From: an uncultured Faecalibacterium sp.
Lineage (GTDB): Bacteria > Bacillota > Clostridia > Oscillospirales > Ruminococcaceae
NCBI GenBank assembly: GCA_934511465.1
Contig: CAKSWG010000015.1
Coordinates: 1 to 47,037, forward strand
Length of the DNA: 47,037 nucleotides
Direction: 5' to 3'
A program made the translations under genes and the position numbers. Position 1 is the first letter of the stretch. Each line of letters begins with the position of its first letter. Of the stretch, positions 1 to 8,216 are shown one piece after another. The notes below the pieces were generated by a model. The model saw only the letters and a program-made list of their open reading frames with translations. It was not told where the DNA came from and ran no database searches.

Positions 1-719
1 AACATGAAGCTCCAGATGGGGGTGCCCGACGGATGCATGCTGCCGAAGTGATCCCAGATCTCCGGGATGGTGTAGGCGGGATTGGTAAAGATGCCAAAGA
101 TGACGCCGATGGCCATGATGATCAGGCAGATGCCAAAGATGGGGTAAATTTTGCCGATGACCGCGTCGATGGAGATAAAGGTCGCGATGAAGTAGTAGAT
201 CAGGATGATGATGAGCCAGAACAGCAGCGAGGTGAACACGCCGGAAGCACCGCTCTGATGGCACAGCTCCACGATCAGGCCGGCGGGGCCCACCGCGAAC
301 ACGGTGCCCACCATGATCAGCAGCACAACGGAGAACACACGCATCACGTTCTGCATCACGGGGCCTAAGTATTTGCCGGTGATCTCGGCGATGGAAGCGC
401 CGTCGTTGCGCTCACTCATCATGCCGGAGAAGTAGTCGTGCACACCGCCCGCAAAGATGGTGCCGAAGGTGATCCACAAAAAGACCACCGGGCCCCACAA
501 TGCGCCCTGCATGGCACCAAAAATGGGGCCAAGGCCGGCGATGTTCAGCAGCTGAACGAGGAACAGCTTCCACTGGGGCATCACAACGTAGTCCACGCCG
601 TCATTGATGCGCACAGCAGGCGTTTCACGGTCGTCCGGGCCGAAGGTGTTGTCCACGATCTTACCATAGACAAAGTAGCCCACGATCAGGATCGCCAGAC
701 AGAGTAAGAAACTGATCAT
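1..719 (-). CDS. cstA: Carbon starvation protein CstA family transporter (partial, N-terminal part)
   Basis: This is the first ~239 residues of an integral membrane protein; the rest lies beyond the left edge. It opens MISFLLCLAILIVGYFVYG and carries the typical CstA N-terminal run: the FGPDDRETPA segment near residue 28, DYVVMPQWKLFLVQLLNIAGLGPI, then FGAMQGALWGP and FGGVHDYFSGM-like motifs, with several hydrophobic helices. The family imports peptides or pyruvate, often when preferred carbon runs out. The ATG follows a strong AAAGGAGG at 8 nt. No open frame on the other strand looks credible. An inverted repeat at 751-780 lies in its upstream region. Confidence 0.9.
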   Translation of the reverse strand, partial: MISFLLCLAILIVGYFVYGKIVDNTFGPDDRETPAVRINDGVDYVVMPQWKLFLVQLLNIAGLGPIFGAMQGALWGPVVFLWITFGTIFAGGVHDYFSGMMSERNDGASIAEITGKYLGPVMQNVMRVFSVVLLIMVGTVFAVGPAGLIVELCHQSGASGVFTSLLFWLIIILIYYFIATFISIDAVIGKIYPIFGICLIIMAIGVIFGIFTNPAYTIPEIWDHFGSMHPSGTPIWSFM

Positions 720-750
720 ACCAGAAACCTCCTTTTTCTTTGTGCCGGAA

Positions 751-780
751 GGATGGAAGTATTTTCCATATTTTCCATCC
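751..780. promoter_or_regulatory. Inverted repeat upstream of cstA
   Basis: GGATGGAA (751-758) is repeated inverted as TTCCATCC (773-780) with a 14-nt AT-rich loop, about 30 nt upstream of the cstA start. It could be an operator or an RNA stem in the cstA leader. I see no poly-T tract that would make it a terminator. The rest of the 720-920 interval is AT-rich with no convincing gene and no clean -35/-10 pair. Confidence 0.4.
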
Positions 781-920
781 ATCCCGGCCAGCTTTCTGGG
801 TCTATGTTAACATATTTTTCATAAAAGTGATAATATGCTTCTGGTATAGGGGCATATCAAAGGCCATATACCAGCAAAGATTTTTAGCCGATGCTTCGTT
901 TCTTTTTCGTGCGGTTTATC

Positions 921-961
921 AACAAAAAGACAGCCGCAGCGCATAAAGCGCCGCGGCTGTC
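921..961 (-). terminator. Rho-independent terminator of the LysR gene
   Basis: A 14-bp stem with one mismatch (GACAGCCGC... / ...GCGGCTGTC, 929-942 and 948-961) has a 5-nt loop and is followed on the minus strand by TTTTTGTT. It lies about 70 nt after the LysR stop codon. Confidence 0.8.
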
Positions 962-1031
962 GGCCAAATTCCTTTGCTTTCCGGTTTTTCTGCATTCCGA
1001 TGTTTTGCCAGTTCTTAACCGGTTTCGGCGG

Positions 1032-1949
1032 TCATTTCACGGTCAGCGCCGCCTGCTTGTGCAGCAGCTGCACAAAGGTCTGCTCCTCCGGGCGCAGGGT
1101 TCCCCTGTCCGGATAGACCAGAACATCCTTCATGCGCTGGCGCTGGGCCGGACACTTCCTGAGCACCAGATGATACTGCTCTAGCGCCCGCCGGGGCATG
1201 GGCGACGCCCACATATAGGCATTGGGCAGGTTCTGCAGGATGGAGAACTGGCTGCACCGCTCGTACACATGGATGCGGCGGTTCGGGTTCGTATGCCAGC
1301 GCAGGCCGCTGTCCTCACCGCCGGGCAGCTGGAAATCACCGTGCAGGACCTCCATATAGCTGTTCAGCTGGGTGATATCGGTCACCTCGCACTTTGCCAG
1401 CGGGCCTTCCCGGTTGGTCAGCAGCCGGTATTCAAATTCCATCACCGGCTCCCGGTGCAGGCCGTGACGGTCGCAGTAGCGGTGGTAGTAATCCTCGTCC
1501 TCCTCCGCGTAGCGCAGCAGGGCCAGATGATAGCCCCGCCGCAGCACATGGTCCAGTGCTTCCATGGAGCCGGATTCCCGGATATGCACCCGCAGCTGCT
1601 GGCTGTCTGCCATCTGCTGCAAAAAATCCACCGTTGCGTAGGAAGCATAGGTGGCGTGGGGCAGCACCACCCGCAGCTCCGCACAGCTGCTCTGCCGGCT
1701 GCGGGCGTCCAGATCCAGCCGGTCCACCTCGTCCAGCACCCGCTCTGCCTGCCGGATAAAATGCCGTCCCTGTTCGGTGGGGATCATGCCGGTGGACGAG
1801 CGCTCAAAGATGCGGATGCCGTATTCCTCTTCCAGATTCTTGAGCGCCTTGCTCACATTGGGCTGGGCCGCATACAGCTGCTTTGCCGCCGCGCTCACCG
1901 AGCCCCACTTGCGGATGGCCACCAGATAACGCAGTTCCGTAATATTCAT
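1032..1949 (-). CDS. LysR family transcriptional regulator
   Basis: A 305-residue LysR-type regulator, the usual family length. The N-terminal winged helix-turn-helix is clear (MNITELRYLVAI, then GSVSAAAKQLYAAQPNVSKAL and IRIFERS within residues 1-55), followed by a linker helix and a two-lobed effector domain. An upstream in-frame ATG at 1976 is rejected because the promoter -10 box (1981-1986) puts the transcript start near 1974. The chosen ATG lies behind a G-rich Shine-Dalgarno. It is divergent from the 71-aa/ketopantoate reductase/phosphatase operon, so that operon is its most likely target. The effector is unknown. Confidence 0.88.
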   Translation of the reverse strand: MNITELRYLVAIRKWGSVSAAAKQLYAAQPNVSKALKNLEEEYGIRIFERSSTGMIPTEQGRHFIRQAERVLDEVDRLDLDARSRQSSCAELRVVLPHATYASYATVDFLQQMADSQQLRVHIRESGSMEALDHVLRRGYHLALLRYAEEDEDYYHRYCDRHGLHREPVMEFEYRLLTNREGPLAKCEVTDITQLNSYMEVLHGDFQLPGGEDSGLRWHTNPNRRIHVYERCSQFSILQNLPNAYMWASPMPRRALEQYHLVLRKCPAQRQRMKDVLVYPDRGTLRPEEQTFVQLLHKQAALTVK

Positions 1950-1980
1950 GTGACTGCCCCCTGTTCCAAAAATCATTCCT

Positions 1981-2010
1981 ATTTTATCAAGCCGGGCGGC
2001 CGGCTGTCAA
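1981..2010 (-). promoter_or_regulatory. Promoter of the LysR gene
   Basis: TTGACA (2005-2010) and TAAAAT (1981-1986) on the minus strand are separated by 18 bp. The spacer includes a GC-rich palindrome (GCCGGGCGGCCGGC) that could be a LysR operator. Confidence 0.65.
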
Positions 2011-2021
2011 GCCAAATGCGG

Positions 2022-2050
2022 TTGACGCGCCCCGCGCAGCGTTTTATAAT
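2022..2050 (+). promoter_or_regulatory. Promoter of the 71-aa/reductase/phosphatase operon
   Basis: TTGACG (2022-2027), a 17-bp spacer and TATAAT (2045-2050). Transcription should start near 2057, exactly where the hairpin array begins, so the array would form nearly the whole 5' UTR. Confidence 0.7.
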
Positions 2051-2054
2051 AAAA

Positions 2055-2254
2055 ATGATGTATTTGTCCTTCGGCCAAACATGATGCTTCCGCTTACGCG
2101 GTAATGATGCAGCCGCCTGCGGCGGCCATGATGTGTTCGGGGCAAGCCCCTCGCAATTCTTCATGTGCCCGCAGGCACACATCATTTTGCCGTGAAGCGG
2201 CAAAACATCATTTGTCCGCAGGACAACATCATATTTGCAAAGCAAATACATCAT
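2055..2254 (+). repeat. Symmetric hairpin array with ATGATG / CATCAT spacers (array 1)
   Basis: Four ATGATG hexamers (2055, 2081, 2104, 2128) are followed by four CATCAT hexamers (2180, 2206, 2227, 2249), each 21-26 bp from the next within its half. Between them sit small hairpins with unrelated stems: CCGC/GCGG, GCCGCC/GGCGGC, TGTGCC/GGCACA, TTTTGCCG/CGGCAAAA, TTGTCC/GGACAA and ATTTGC/GCAAAT. The first-half spacers are complementary to the second-half spacers, so a folded strand could form a herringbone of spacer rungs with hairpins at both sides. It fills the 5' UTR of the gene at 2277 and ends 22 nt before its start codon. A second array with the same plan lies at 25697-25887. Confidence 0.85.
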
Positions 2255-2276
2255 TTCCAAAAGGGAGTTTGCTGTT

Positions 2277-2492
2277 ATGGAGACCCTTTACCGCGTTGTG
2301 CGCATTGAAGAACAAATGTACGGCTGTGAGGAGCTGCCCGCCGGTCAGCCGGTGCTGTGCGATGTCACGCTGGCCGATCCTGCCGGGGCCCTGCGCACCC
2401 TGCCCTACCCGGACAAAGAGCTCACCCGCCTTGGCATCGACGAGGGCAGCACGGTCGTTCTGACCGCAGACGGAACGCTGAAAAAGGCGTAA
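2277..2492 (+). CDS. Hypothetical 71-aa protein
   Basis: A small acidic protein beginning METLYRVVRIEEQMYGC. I do not recognise the family. Its ending, with LGIDEGSTVVLTADGTL, looks like a small beta-rich domain. The ATG follows GGGAG at a good distance; an earlier in-frame ATG at 2235 lies inside the hairpin array and has no ribosome binding site. It is the first gene of an operon: the reductase starts 15 nt after its stop. Codon use matches the neighbours, and co-transcription supports its being a real gene. Confidence 0.65.
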   Translation: METLYRVVRIEEQMYGCEELPAGQPVLCDVTLADPAGALRTLPYPDKELTRLGIDEGSTVVLTADGTLKKA

Positions 2493-2507
2493 ATACAGGA
2501 GGAACAC

Positions 2508-3410
2508 ATGAAAAAGATCAAAACTTCCGCCCTCATCGGGCTGGGTGCGCTGGGCATCCTGTTCGGGCGCAAAATGCCCGGCGTGCAGGTCATTGCCGAC
2601 GAGGACCGCATTGCCCGCTACGCCGCCGAGCCGGTGGTGTGCAACGGCCAAGAATGCAAATTCCGTTACGTCACCCCCGCCGAGGGAAAGCCGGTAGACC
2701 TGCTTCTGGTGGCCGTGAAGGCCACGGTGCTGGAACAGGCTATCCGGGATATGGCAAAGTTCGTAGGCCCGGACACGGTCATTCTCAGCGTGCTGAACGG
2801 CATCACCAGCGAGGAGCATATTGACGCAGCCTACCCGGGCCGCACCCTGTGGAGCGTCGCCATCGGCATGGACGCCACCCGCACCGGGCGCACGCTGGTG
2901 TTCAATCAGGAGGGCAAGATTCAGTTCGGTGAGCGCAGCGGCGAAATGACCGACCGTGTGCAGGCCGTGGCCGACTATCTGGACGAGTGCGGCATTGCCA
3001 ACGAGCCCTGCAACGACATCCTGTACAAGCAGTGGAACAAGCTGATGGTGAACGATGGCCTGAATCAGGCCGCAGCCGCCTTCAACCTGCCCTACGGCGG
3101 CCTGCGCCAGCCCGGCGAAGCACAGGACATGATGCGCGCAGCCATGCAGGAGGTCATCCGGCTGGCAAACCTTGAGGGCGTGCCCCTGCCGCCCGATAAT
3201 GACGTGAGGTTTCTGGACGCCATGATGCCCACCTTCAACCCGGAAGGAATGCCCAGTATGCGGCAGGATGTGCTGGCCAAGCGCCCCACCGAGGTGGAAG
3301 AGTTTGCCGGTGTGGTGCGCCAGCGGGCAAAGAAGTACGGGATGCCCACCCCCGCCAACGACTTTTTCTACACCCGCATCCGCGAGATCGAAGCGGACTA
3401 CCGCAAATAA
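2508..3410 (+). CDS. Ketopantoate reductase family protein (2-dehydropantoate 2-reductase-like)
   Basis: A 300-residue NADPH-dependent dehydrogenase of the ApbA/PanE fold. The Rossmann loop GLGALG is at residues 11-16, followed by VAVKAT with K71, LNG with N97, and the C-terminal helical domain with YKQWNKLMVN (K174, K178), all at family positions. PanE reduces ketopantoate to pantoate in the pantothenate/CoA pathway. Many paralogues act on other 2-keto acids, and no panB/panC is nearby, so pantoate synthesis is not assured. AGGAGG precedes the ATG. It lies between the 71-aa gene and a histidine phosphatase and is probably co-transcribed with both. Confidence 0.85.
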   Translation: MKKIKTSALIGLGALGILFGRKMPGVQVIADEDRIARYAAEPVVCNGQECKFRYVTPAEGKPVDLLLVAVKATVLEQAIRDMAKFVGPDTVILSVLNGITSEEHIDAAYPGRTLWSVAIGMDATRTGRTLVFNQEGKIQFGERSGEMTDRVQAVADYLDECGIANEPCNDILYKQWNKLMVNDGLNQAAAAFNLPYGGLRQPGEAQDMMRAAMQEVIRLANLEGVPLPPDNDVRFLDAMMPTFNPEGMPSMRQDVLAKRPTEVEEFAGVVRQRAKKYGMPTPANDFFYTRIREIEADYRK

Positions 3411-3419
3411 GGAGCGCCC

Positions 3420-3959
3420 ATGCATAAAATTTATTTCACCCGCCACGGAGAGACCGTCTGGAACGTTGAAAACAAGATCTGCGGCATGACCGACAGCCCC
3501 CTCACCGAGCGGGGCCGACAGCAGGCCCGGGAGCTGGGCGAAGCCGTCAAGGCCAGCGGGGTGCACATCGATGAGATCCTGTACTCTCCCCTGTCCCGCG
3601 CCGCCGACACCGCCATGGCCATTGCCGAGGCCACCGGCCTGCCCGCCCGGTGTGAGCCGCGCCTGCGGGAGCAGTGCTTTGGCAAATACGAGGGCACGCC
3701 CCGCAACGGCGGCGAGTTCCGCATTTCCAAGACCCACTTTGCCGACCGCTACGACGGCGGCGAGAGCATGATGCAGCTGGCCCAGCGCATCTACAACCTG
3801 CTGGACGAGCTGAAGGCCGACACCGGCAAGACCTATCTGCTGGTGGCCCATAACGGCATCGCCCGGGTGGTGCAGTCCTATTTCTACGATATGACCAACG
3901 AGGAATACGCGGCGGCGGGCATCAAAAACTGCGAACTGGTGGAATATCATTTTGAGTGA
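3420..3959 (+). CDS. Histidine phosphatase family protein (phosphoglycerate mutase-like)
   Basis: A 179-residue single-domain enzyme. The catalytic RHGE is at residues 8-11 (H9 is the phospho-acceptor), with R60 in SPLSRA, E84 and the second histidine H144 in VAHNG. The length fits the small cytosolic phosphatases of the PhoE/GpmB/CobC group rather than glycolytic mutase (~230-250 aa). The substrate cannot be read from the sequence. GGAGCG precedes the ATG, 9 nt after the reductase stop. It is the last gene of the operon; the long hairpin of the repeat element just downstream, followed by TTTTT, may serve as its terminator. Confidence 0.88.
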   Translation: MHKIYFTRHGETVWNVENKICGMTDSPLTERGRQQARELGEAVKASGVHIDEILYSPLSRAADTAMAIAEATGLPARCEPRLREQCFGKYEGTPRNGGEFRISKTHFADRYDGGESMMQLAQRIYNLLDELKADTGKTYLLVAHNGIARVVQSYFYDMTNEEYAAAGIKNCELVEYHFE

Positions 3960-3973
3960 TATCAGCGGGAAGC

Positions 3974-4105
3974 GAACGATTTAAAATGCCCTCCGCTTCG
4001 CTCTGGGCATCTTTAGCGGAACGATTATTTTTATAATTTGCAGTTCCGAAACGACTGCGGTCGTTTCGGAACTGCTTTTTCACCGATCGGGCCGTACCGG
4101 TCAAA
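3974..4105 (+). repeat. Structured intergenic repeat, copy 1 (forward)
   Basis: Module order: a small hairpin ATGCCC/GGGCAT around TCCGCTTCGCTCT (3986-4010), AGCGGAA, an AT-rich stretch, a perfect 16-bp hairpin at 4040-4075 with loop TGCG closed by C-G, then TTTTTCACCGATCGGGCCGTA. The same order recurs at seven other places in this window with different but still paired stems. It faces copy 2 tail to tail. Confidence 0.85.
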
Positions 4106-4155
4106 TGCATCTTTTCCGCTGCGCGACGGCCGCAGGCCGACAGCGGCAAGATGCC
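4106..4155. repeat. Palindromic junction between repeat copies 1 and 2
   Basis: GCATCTT...CCGCTG on the left is complementary to CAGCGG...AAGATGC on the right, with GGCC/GGCC inside. It is the meeting point of the two inverted repeat copies and makes the whole 3974-4282 block one large imperfect inverted repeat. Confidence 0.7.
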
Positions 4156-4282
4156 GTTCATCTCCACGACCTTCCCCGTGAAAAGTGAAAGCCAGAAAAT
4201 CCGCAGATTTTCTGGCTTTCTTTCTATAAAAAATAATTTTTCCTCTGATATTGTCAGAGCGAAGCGGAGACAATTTTAAATC
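4150..4282 (-). repeat. Structured intergenic repeat, copy 2 (reverse)
   Basis: Read on the minus strand it has the same modules as copy 1: a small hairpin ATTGTC/GACAAT around TCCGCTTCGCTCT, GAGGAA, an AT stretch, a perfect 15-bp hairpin (4187-4220) whose loop reads TGCG on this strand, then CTTTTCACGGGGAAGGTCGTGG. The stem differs completely from copy 1 while the pairing is kept. With copy 1 it fills the whole gap 3960-4284. Confidence 0.83.
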
Positions 4283-4284
4283 TG

Positions 4285-5991
4285 TCAGCCTTTATACAGC
4301 CCAAACAGCTTGAGCAGCTTCTGCCAGAAGGTCAGGGTCACAGCCGCCGGTTCCGGCTCCGGGGCCGGTTCCGGGGCGGTGATGGCAGTGGTCTGCAACG
4401 CAAACTGCACCGCGCTCACCTCGGTGTTCTCCGCCGAGGTGAAGCTCTGCACCTCCCCGCCGCCGGAAAGGCTTGCCAGCAGGCTGTCCAGCTGGGCACC
4501 CATGTCGATGCCGGAAACATTCTCCCGCAGCTCGCCGGTGCCGCCGGTGAGCTGGGCCGCGCCCTCCGCCAGCTGCGCAACGCCCGCTTTCAGCTGGGCC
4601 ACGCCGTCGGTGTAGGCGTTCAGGCCGTCGTCCAGCTGTGCATACTGGGCGGCCAGCTGGTTCACGCCGTCGGTGAGCACCGAGAGATTGCCCAGCATCC
4701 CGGTCAGCACATCGGCCAGCTGGCGCACACCGGCGTCAAATTCGCCGTAGCTGCCGTTCAGGATGCTGCTGCCCTCGTGCAGCTGAGCAATGCCGCCGTT
4801 GACGGTATCCAGATAGGTCTGCATGGCGTCGATGTTGGCGGTGGAGCCCTGCAAAAGCAGGATCACATCCTTGAGCTGGGGCATCCACTTTGCCATGCTT
4901 TGCAGCTGGGCAATGGCCTTGGCGTTGCCTTCCTTCACCACATCCAGATCAAGGCCGTTTTCACGGAGAATGGCCTTGTAGGCTTCAAAGCTCACCTGCT
5001 GTTCCAGCTGGGCTGCGCCCTCGTCCAGCCGGGCAATGCCGTCCCGGATCTGGGTGGAGGCGTCCAGCAGGGTGTTCAGCGCGTCGGTGGAGGCCGAGAT
5101 GCCGTTCAGCGCGGTCTGCATCTGGGTCAGGGCCCCACGCACCTGCGCAGAGCCGTCGGTCAAGGCACCGGAATTGCCGTTCAGGGCATCGATGCCCGCC
5201 TGCACCTGTGCGATGCCGTCCGCCAGCACATTGGCCCCCTCGTCCAGCTGTACGGAACCATTTTGCAGCTGGTCCAGCATTCCGCTCAGTTCCACATCCC
5301 CGAGGTCAAGGTCCAAATTCAGCCGCACGCCGTTCAGGGAAACGGCGTCCATGGCAAAGTCCGTCACATCGGCGGTGACGGTCACATCGCTGTCCGCGCC
5401 CGGCAGCAGGATGTAGGAGAGCTGCTTTTTGCTGCCCACATTCGCCACGGTAGCGCCCGGCGCGCTGATGTTCCGGGCAAGGCCGGTGTCCAGACTCATG
5501 GTCACCTGCAAGGCATAGTTCTCAAAGAAATCGCCGGTGCAGTCCGGGTTGCGGCCCACTTGCAGCCGGATGGCAAGCGCGCCGCTTTTGCCGCCCAGCT
5601 CCTCGGGCGGAATTTCGGCGCCGTCCAGCGTGTAGGTCAGCTTTACCACCCACGGCAGGGCCGTGGCGGCGTCCATGGTGCCCTCATAATAGAGCTTGCC
5701 GTCCTCGGTCACATTTACCGTGACGGTATCGCCGTTTTGCTGTACGGCGTCGTGGGTGGTCATGTTGCGCACGGCGGTGTAGCTGCCGTGGTCGGTGACG
5801 GTATCACCGGCCTGCACGGCAAAGCTGTTCACGGCGTACACGCCGGTCACAGCGCCGGAAGCCGTCAGGTTTGCGTAGATCACTTCTTCTTTGGCGGTGG
5901 ATGCTGCGGCAAAAGCCGGCATGGCCGCGCCTGCCAGCAGGCAGCCCGCCAGCGCCAGCGCCGACACCCGGCGTACAAATCGATGTTTCAT
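4285..5991 (-). CDS. Secreted heptad-repeat protein, partner of the RND exporter (YhgE/Pip-like)
   Basis: A 568-residue exported protein. It has a basic start, a hydrophobic signal (ALALAGCLLAGAAMPAFA) and likely cleavage after AFA. The first ~230 residues are beta-rich. The middle and C-terminal parts hold the glycine heptads typical of YhgE-like proteins (patterns such as QLDEGANVLADGIAQVQAG and LTDGVNQLAAQYAQLDDG), predicting long coiled coils. A short proline/alanine linker leads to FWQKLLKLFGLYKG; no clear membrane anchor is seen. The ATG at 5991 has AAGGAGG at 10 nt; a TTG at 6000 overlapping the exporter stop is less likely. Coupling to the MMPL gene suggests a periplasm-facing adaptor for the exporter. 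Confidence 0.78.
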   Translation of the reverse strand: MKHRFVRRVSALALAGCLLAGAAMPAFAAASTAKEEVIYANLTASGAVTGVYAVNSFAVQAGDTVTDHGSYTAVRNMTTHDAVQQNGDTVTVNVTEDGKLYYEGTMDAATALPWVVKLTYTLDGAEIPPEELGGKSGALAIRLQVGRNPDCTGDFFENYALQVTMSLDTGLARNISAPGATVANVGSKKQLSYILLPGADSDVTVTADVTDFAMDAVSLNGVRLNLDLDLGDVELSGMLDQLQNGSVQLDEGANVLADGIAQVQAGIDALNGNSGALTDGSAQVRGALTQMQTALNGISASTDALNTLLDASTQIRDGIARLDEGAAQLEQQVSFEAYKAILRENGLDLDVVKEGNAKAIAQLQSMAKWMPQLKDVILLLQGSTANIDAMQTYLDTVNGGIAQLHEGSSILNGSYGEFDAGVRQLADVLTGMLGNLSVLTDGVNQLAAQYAQLDDGLNAYTDGVAQLKAGVAQLAEGAAQLTGGTGELRENVSGIDMGAQLDSLLASLSGGGEVQSFTSAENTEVSAVQFALQTTAITAPEPAPEPEPAAVTLTFWQKLLKLFGLYKG

Positions 5992-5996
5992 ATCCT

Positions 5997-8054
5997 TCAA
6001 GCCTCCTTCGGCTGCCTGTTTCGTTTGATGATGAGCGGGTCGGCCAGATACAGGTATCCCGGCAGGGCCAGCAGCACGATGGCCAGCGAGACCAAGCTGC
6101 CCACGCCCAGAAAATTGCCCAGCTGGCCCAGCAATTGGTTCGTGGAGATGGCCCCCATCAAAAAGCCCACCACCGCCATGGCGCTGCCGGTGGTGCTGAC
6201 CGAGGTGGTCACGGCGGACACCGTGGCCGCAACGGCTTCTTTGCGGCCCAGCGTCTCGCGGAACTCCTGATAGCGGTCGGAGAAGAGGATGGCGTAATCC
6301 ACCGTAGCGCCCAGCTGCACCGAGCTGATGATGAGGTAGGCAATGTAGAACACGTACTGGCCCCGGAAGTACGGGATGGCCAGATTGATCCAGATGGCGG
6401 TCTCGATGCTGAGCACCAGAATGATGGGCAAAAGCAGCTGGCGCTTCATGAGGAGCAGGATCAGGAACACCGCGCCGATGGCCAGCAGGTTCACCTTGAC
6501 CATGTCGGCCGTGATGGTGTCCATCAGGTCATAGGTGCTCACGCCCTGACCGGCCAGATAATAATTGTCCGGGTAATATTGCTGCACCGTGGCGCGCACC
6601 GGCTCCACCAGCGCAAAGGCCCCATCGCCCTCGGTGTCGGCATCCACCGTAAGCACCATGCGGGTGTAGCCGCCGGAGACCAGCAGCCCCAGCGTATCCC
6701 CGGGCACGAACTCCGGCGGAATGGACGCGCCTGCGTTGTCCACATAGGAAAGGATGCCGGTCACCTCCGGGATGGCGTGCAGTGCATCCGAAAGCTTTTG
6801 CTGCGTGGCGGTGTCGCCCTCCGGCACCAGTACAACGTAGGTGTCGCTGCGGCCAAAGGTCTCCTCGATGGCGGCGGTGTCCGCACCCAGACGGGTGTCC
6901 TCGCCAAACATGTGGGCGGCACCGTAGTAATACTGGTTCGAGTTGGAGGCCAGATAGCTGGGCACCATCAGGATGACCAGCACCAGTGCCATGGGCAGCA
7001 TGATGCGGGCCACAAAGCGGCCGAACTTATCAAAGCTGGGCAGCAGAGGCCTGTGATGGGTCTTATCCATCCACTTGTAGCACGCCAGCGTCAGCGCGGG
7101 CATGAAGGTGAACACGGTGACAAGGCTCAGCACCACGCCCTTTGCCAGCGCAAGGCCCAGATCCGGGCCGATCTGGAACTGCATGAGCACCAGTGCCAGA
7201 AAGCCGATGACGGTGGTCAGGCCGCTGGACAGGATGGAGCCGGTGGATCTGCACAAGGCGTCCACCATGCACTCCTCCGGGCTGGCACCGGGGTTTTCGG
7301 CCCGGCACTCCGCAAAGCGGTGGATCAGGAACACCGAGTAATCCAGCGACACCGCCAGCTGCAGGATGCTGCCCGCCGCATTGGTGACAAAGGAGATGGT
7401 GCCAAAGATGAGGTTCGTGCCGTTGTTGAGCAGGATGGCCGCCCCCAGACCCGTCAGCACCAGCAGCGGCTCCGCCCAGGAATCGGTGGTCAGGATCAGG
7501 ATGAACAGCACATACACCACCGCGATGGCGGCGATCTTTGCCACCTCGGTCACGGTGGAATTGGTGGCAACGGCAGTGGAGACCGCCGCGCCCTCCAGCG
7601 CGTTGCCCTCCCCGATCAGATCCCGCACGGCAGCCACAGCTTCCAGACGCTTCTCGTCCTCCACTGTCACGGTGAACAGGGCGCAGCCATCCTTATAATA
7701 GCTCTCCACCGTGGCGGTGTCCTGCATCTGCAAAGGCACCGTCACATCCAGACTGTCGTCCAGCCATGCAACGGAGGACACTCCATCAATGGCGGCAAGC
7801 TTTTCCTTGTACTCCAGCGCCTGCGGCACCGTCACATCCCGCACCATGACCCGCATGTTGGGGATGCCGCCGGTGAAAGCACCGTTCATCACCTCGATGG
7901 CGGTGGTGGAGGGGGATTCCGGCGGCAGATAGTCGTTGATATCGTAATCCACCTTTACCTGACGCACAGCGAACACGCTCAGCACAGCCGCCAGTGCAAA
8001 CACCGCCAGCACCAGCCTGCGGCGGCGCACGATGGCGGTATAAAAACGTTTCAT
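5997..8054 (-). CDS. RND/MMPL family exporter
   Basis: About 685 residues with two repeats of one helix, a large extracytoplasmic loop and five helices, the MMPL/HpnN-type layout of about 12 membrane segments. Seen features: an N-terminal anchor after RRRRLVLAVFAL, the domain opening VDYDINDYLPPESPS, and paired helices such as LDYSVFLIHRFAE and TVDYAILFSDRYQE, which hold the acidic residues of the proton relay. Such proteins export lipids or hydrophobic compounds. The downstream heptad protein begins 5 nt after its stop, so the two form a unit. The start could be the ATG at 8054 or the TTG at 8057. The substrate is unknown. Confidence 0.85.
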   Translation of the reverse strand: MKRFYTAIVRRRRLVLAVFALAAVLSVFAVRQVKVDYDINDYLPPESPSTTAIEVMNGAFTGGIPNMRVMVRDVTVPQALEYKEKLAAIDGVSSVAWLDDSLDVTVPLQMQDTATVESYYKDGCALFTVTVEDEKRLEAVAAVRDLIGEGNALEGAAVSTAVATNSTVTEVAKIAAIAVVYVLFILILTTDSWAEPLLVLTGLGAAILLNNGTNLIFGTISFVTNAAGSILQLAVSLDYSVFLIHRFAECRAENPGASPEECMVDALCRSTGSILSSGLTTVIGFLALVLMQFQIGPDLGLALAKGVVLSLVTVFTFMPALTLACYKWMDKTHHRPLLPSFDKFGRFVARIMLPMALVLVILMVPSYLASNSNQYYYGAAHMFGEDTRLGADTAAIEETFGRSDTYVVLVPEGDTATQQKLSDALHAIPEVTGILSYVDNAGASIPPEFVPGDTLGLLVSGGYTRMVLTVDADTEGDGAFALVEPVRATVQQYYPDNYYLAGQGVSTYDLMDTITADMVKVNLLAIGAVFLILLLMKRQLLLPIILVLSIETAIWINLAIPYFRGQYVFYIAYLIISSVQLGATVDYAILFSDRYQEFRETLGRKEAVAATVSAVTTSVSTTGSAMAVVGFLMGAISTNQLLGQLGNFLGVGSLVSLAIVLLALPGYLYLADPLIIKRNRQPKEA

Positions 8055-8181
8055 CAAAACAGGAGTTCTCCTTTCCGGATCTATGAAAAAACTTTTATCA
8101 TTCTAACAGGTTTGATAAACGTTGGGAAGAGACAGTTTATGAATTTTGGCCCCGAATGCCGATTTTTTTGATTTTTCTGCC

Positions 8182-8210
8182 TTGACAACAAAAATAAATT
8201 CTGATATGCT
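8182..8210 (+). promoter_or_regulatory. Promoter of the MATE gene
   Basis: A consensus TTGACA (8182-8187), 17-bp spacer and TATGCT (8205-8210). The transcript would begin near 8217, giving a ~175-nt leader before the MATE start codon. The preceding 8058-8181 shows nothing else recognisable. Confidence 0.8.
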
Positions 8211-8216
8211 CTTTTT

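Noticed and set aside
2229..3950. 573-codon open frame on the minus strand
   Set aside because: It is antisense to the reductase and phosphatase genes, which have clear motifs and ribosome sites. Its protein is histidine/glycine/valine-rich with no family pattern, a by-product of GC-rich codon use.
5871..8171. 766-codon open frame on the plus strand
   Set aside because: Antisense to the MMPL exporter and heptad gene, His/Gln-rich low-information translation, no ribosome site.
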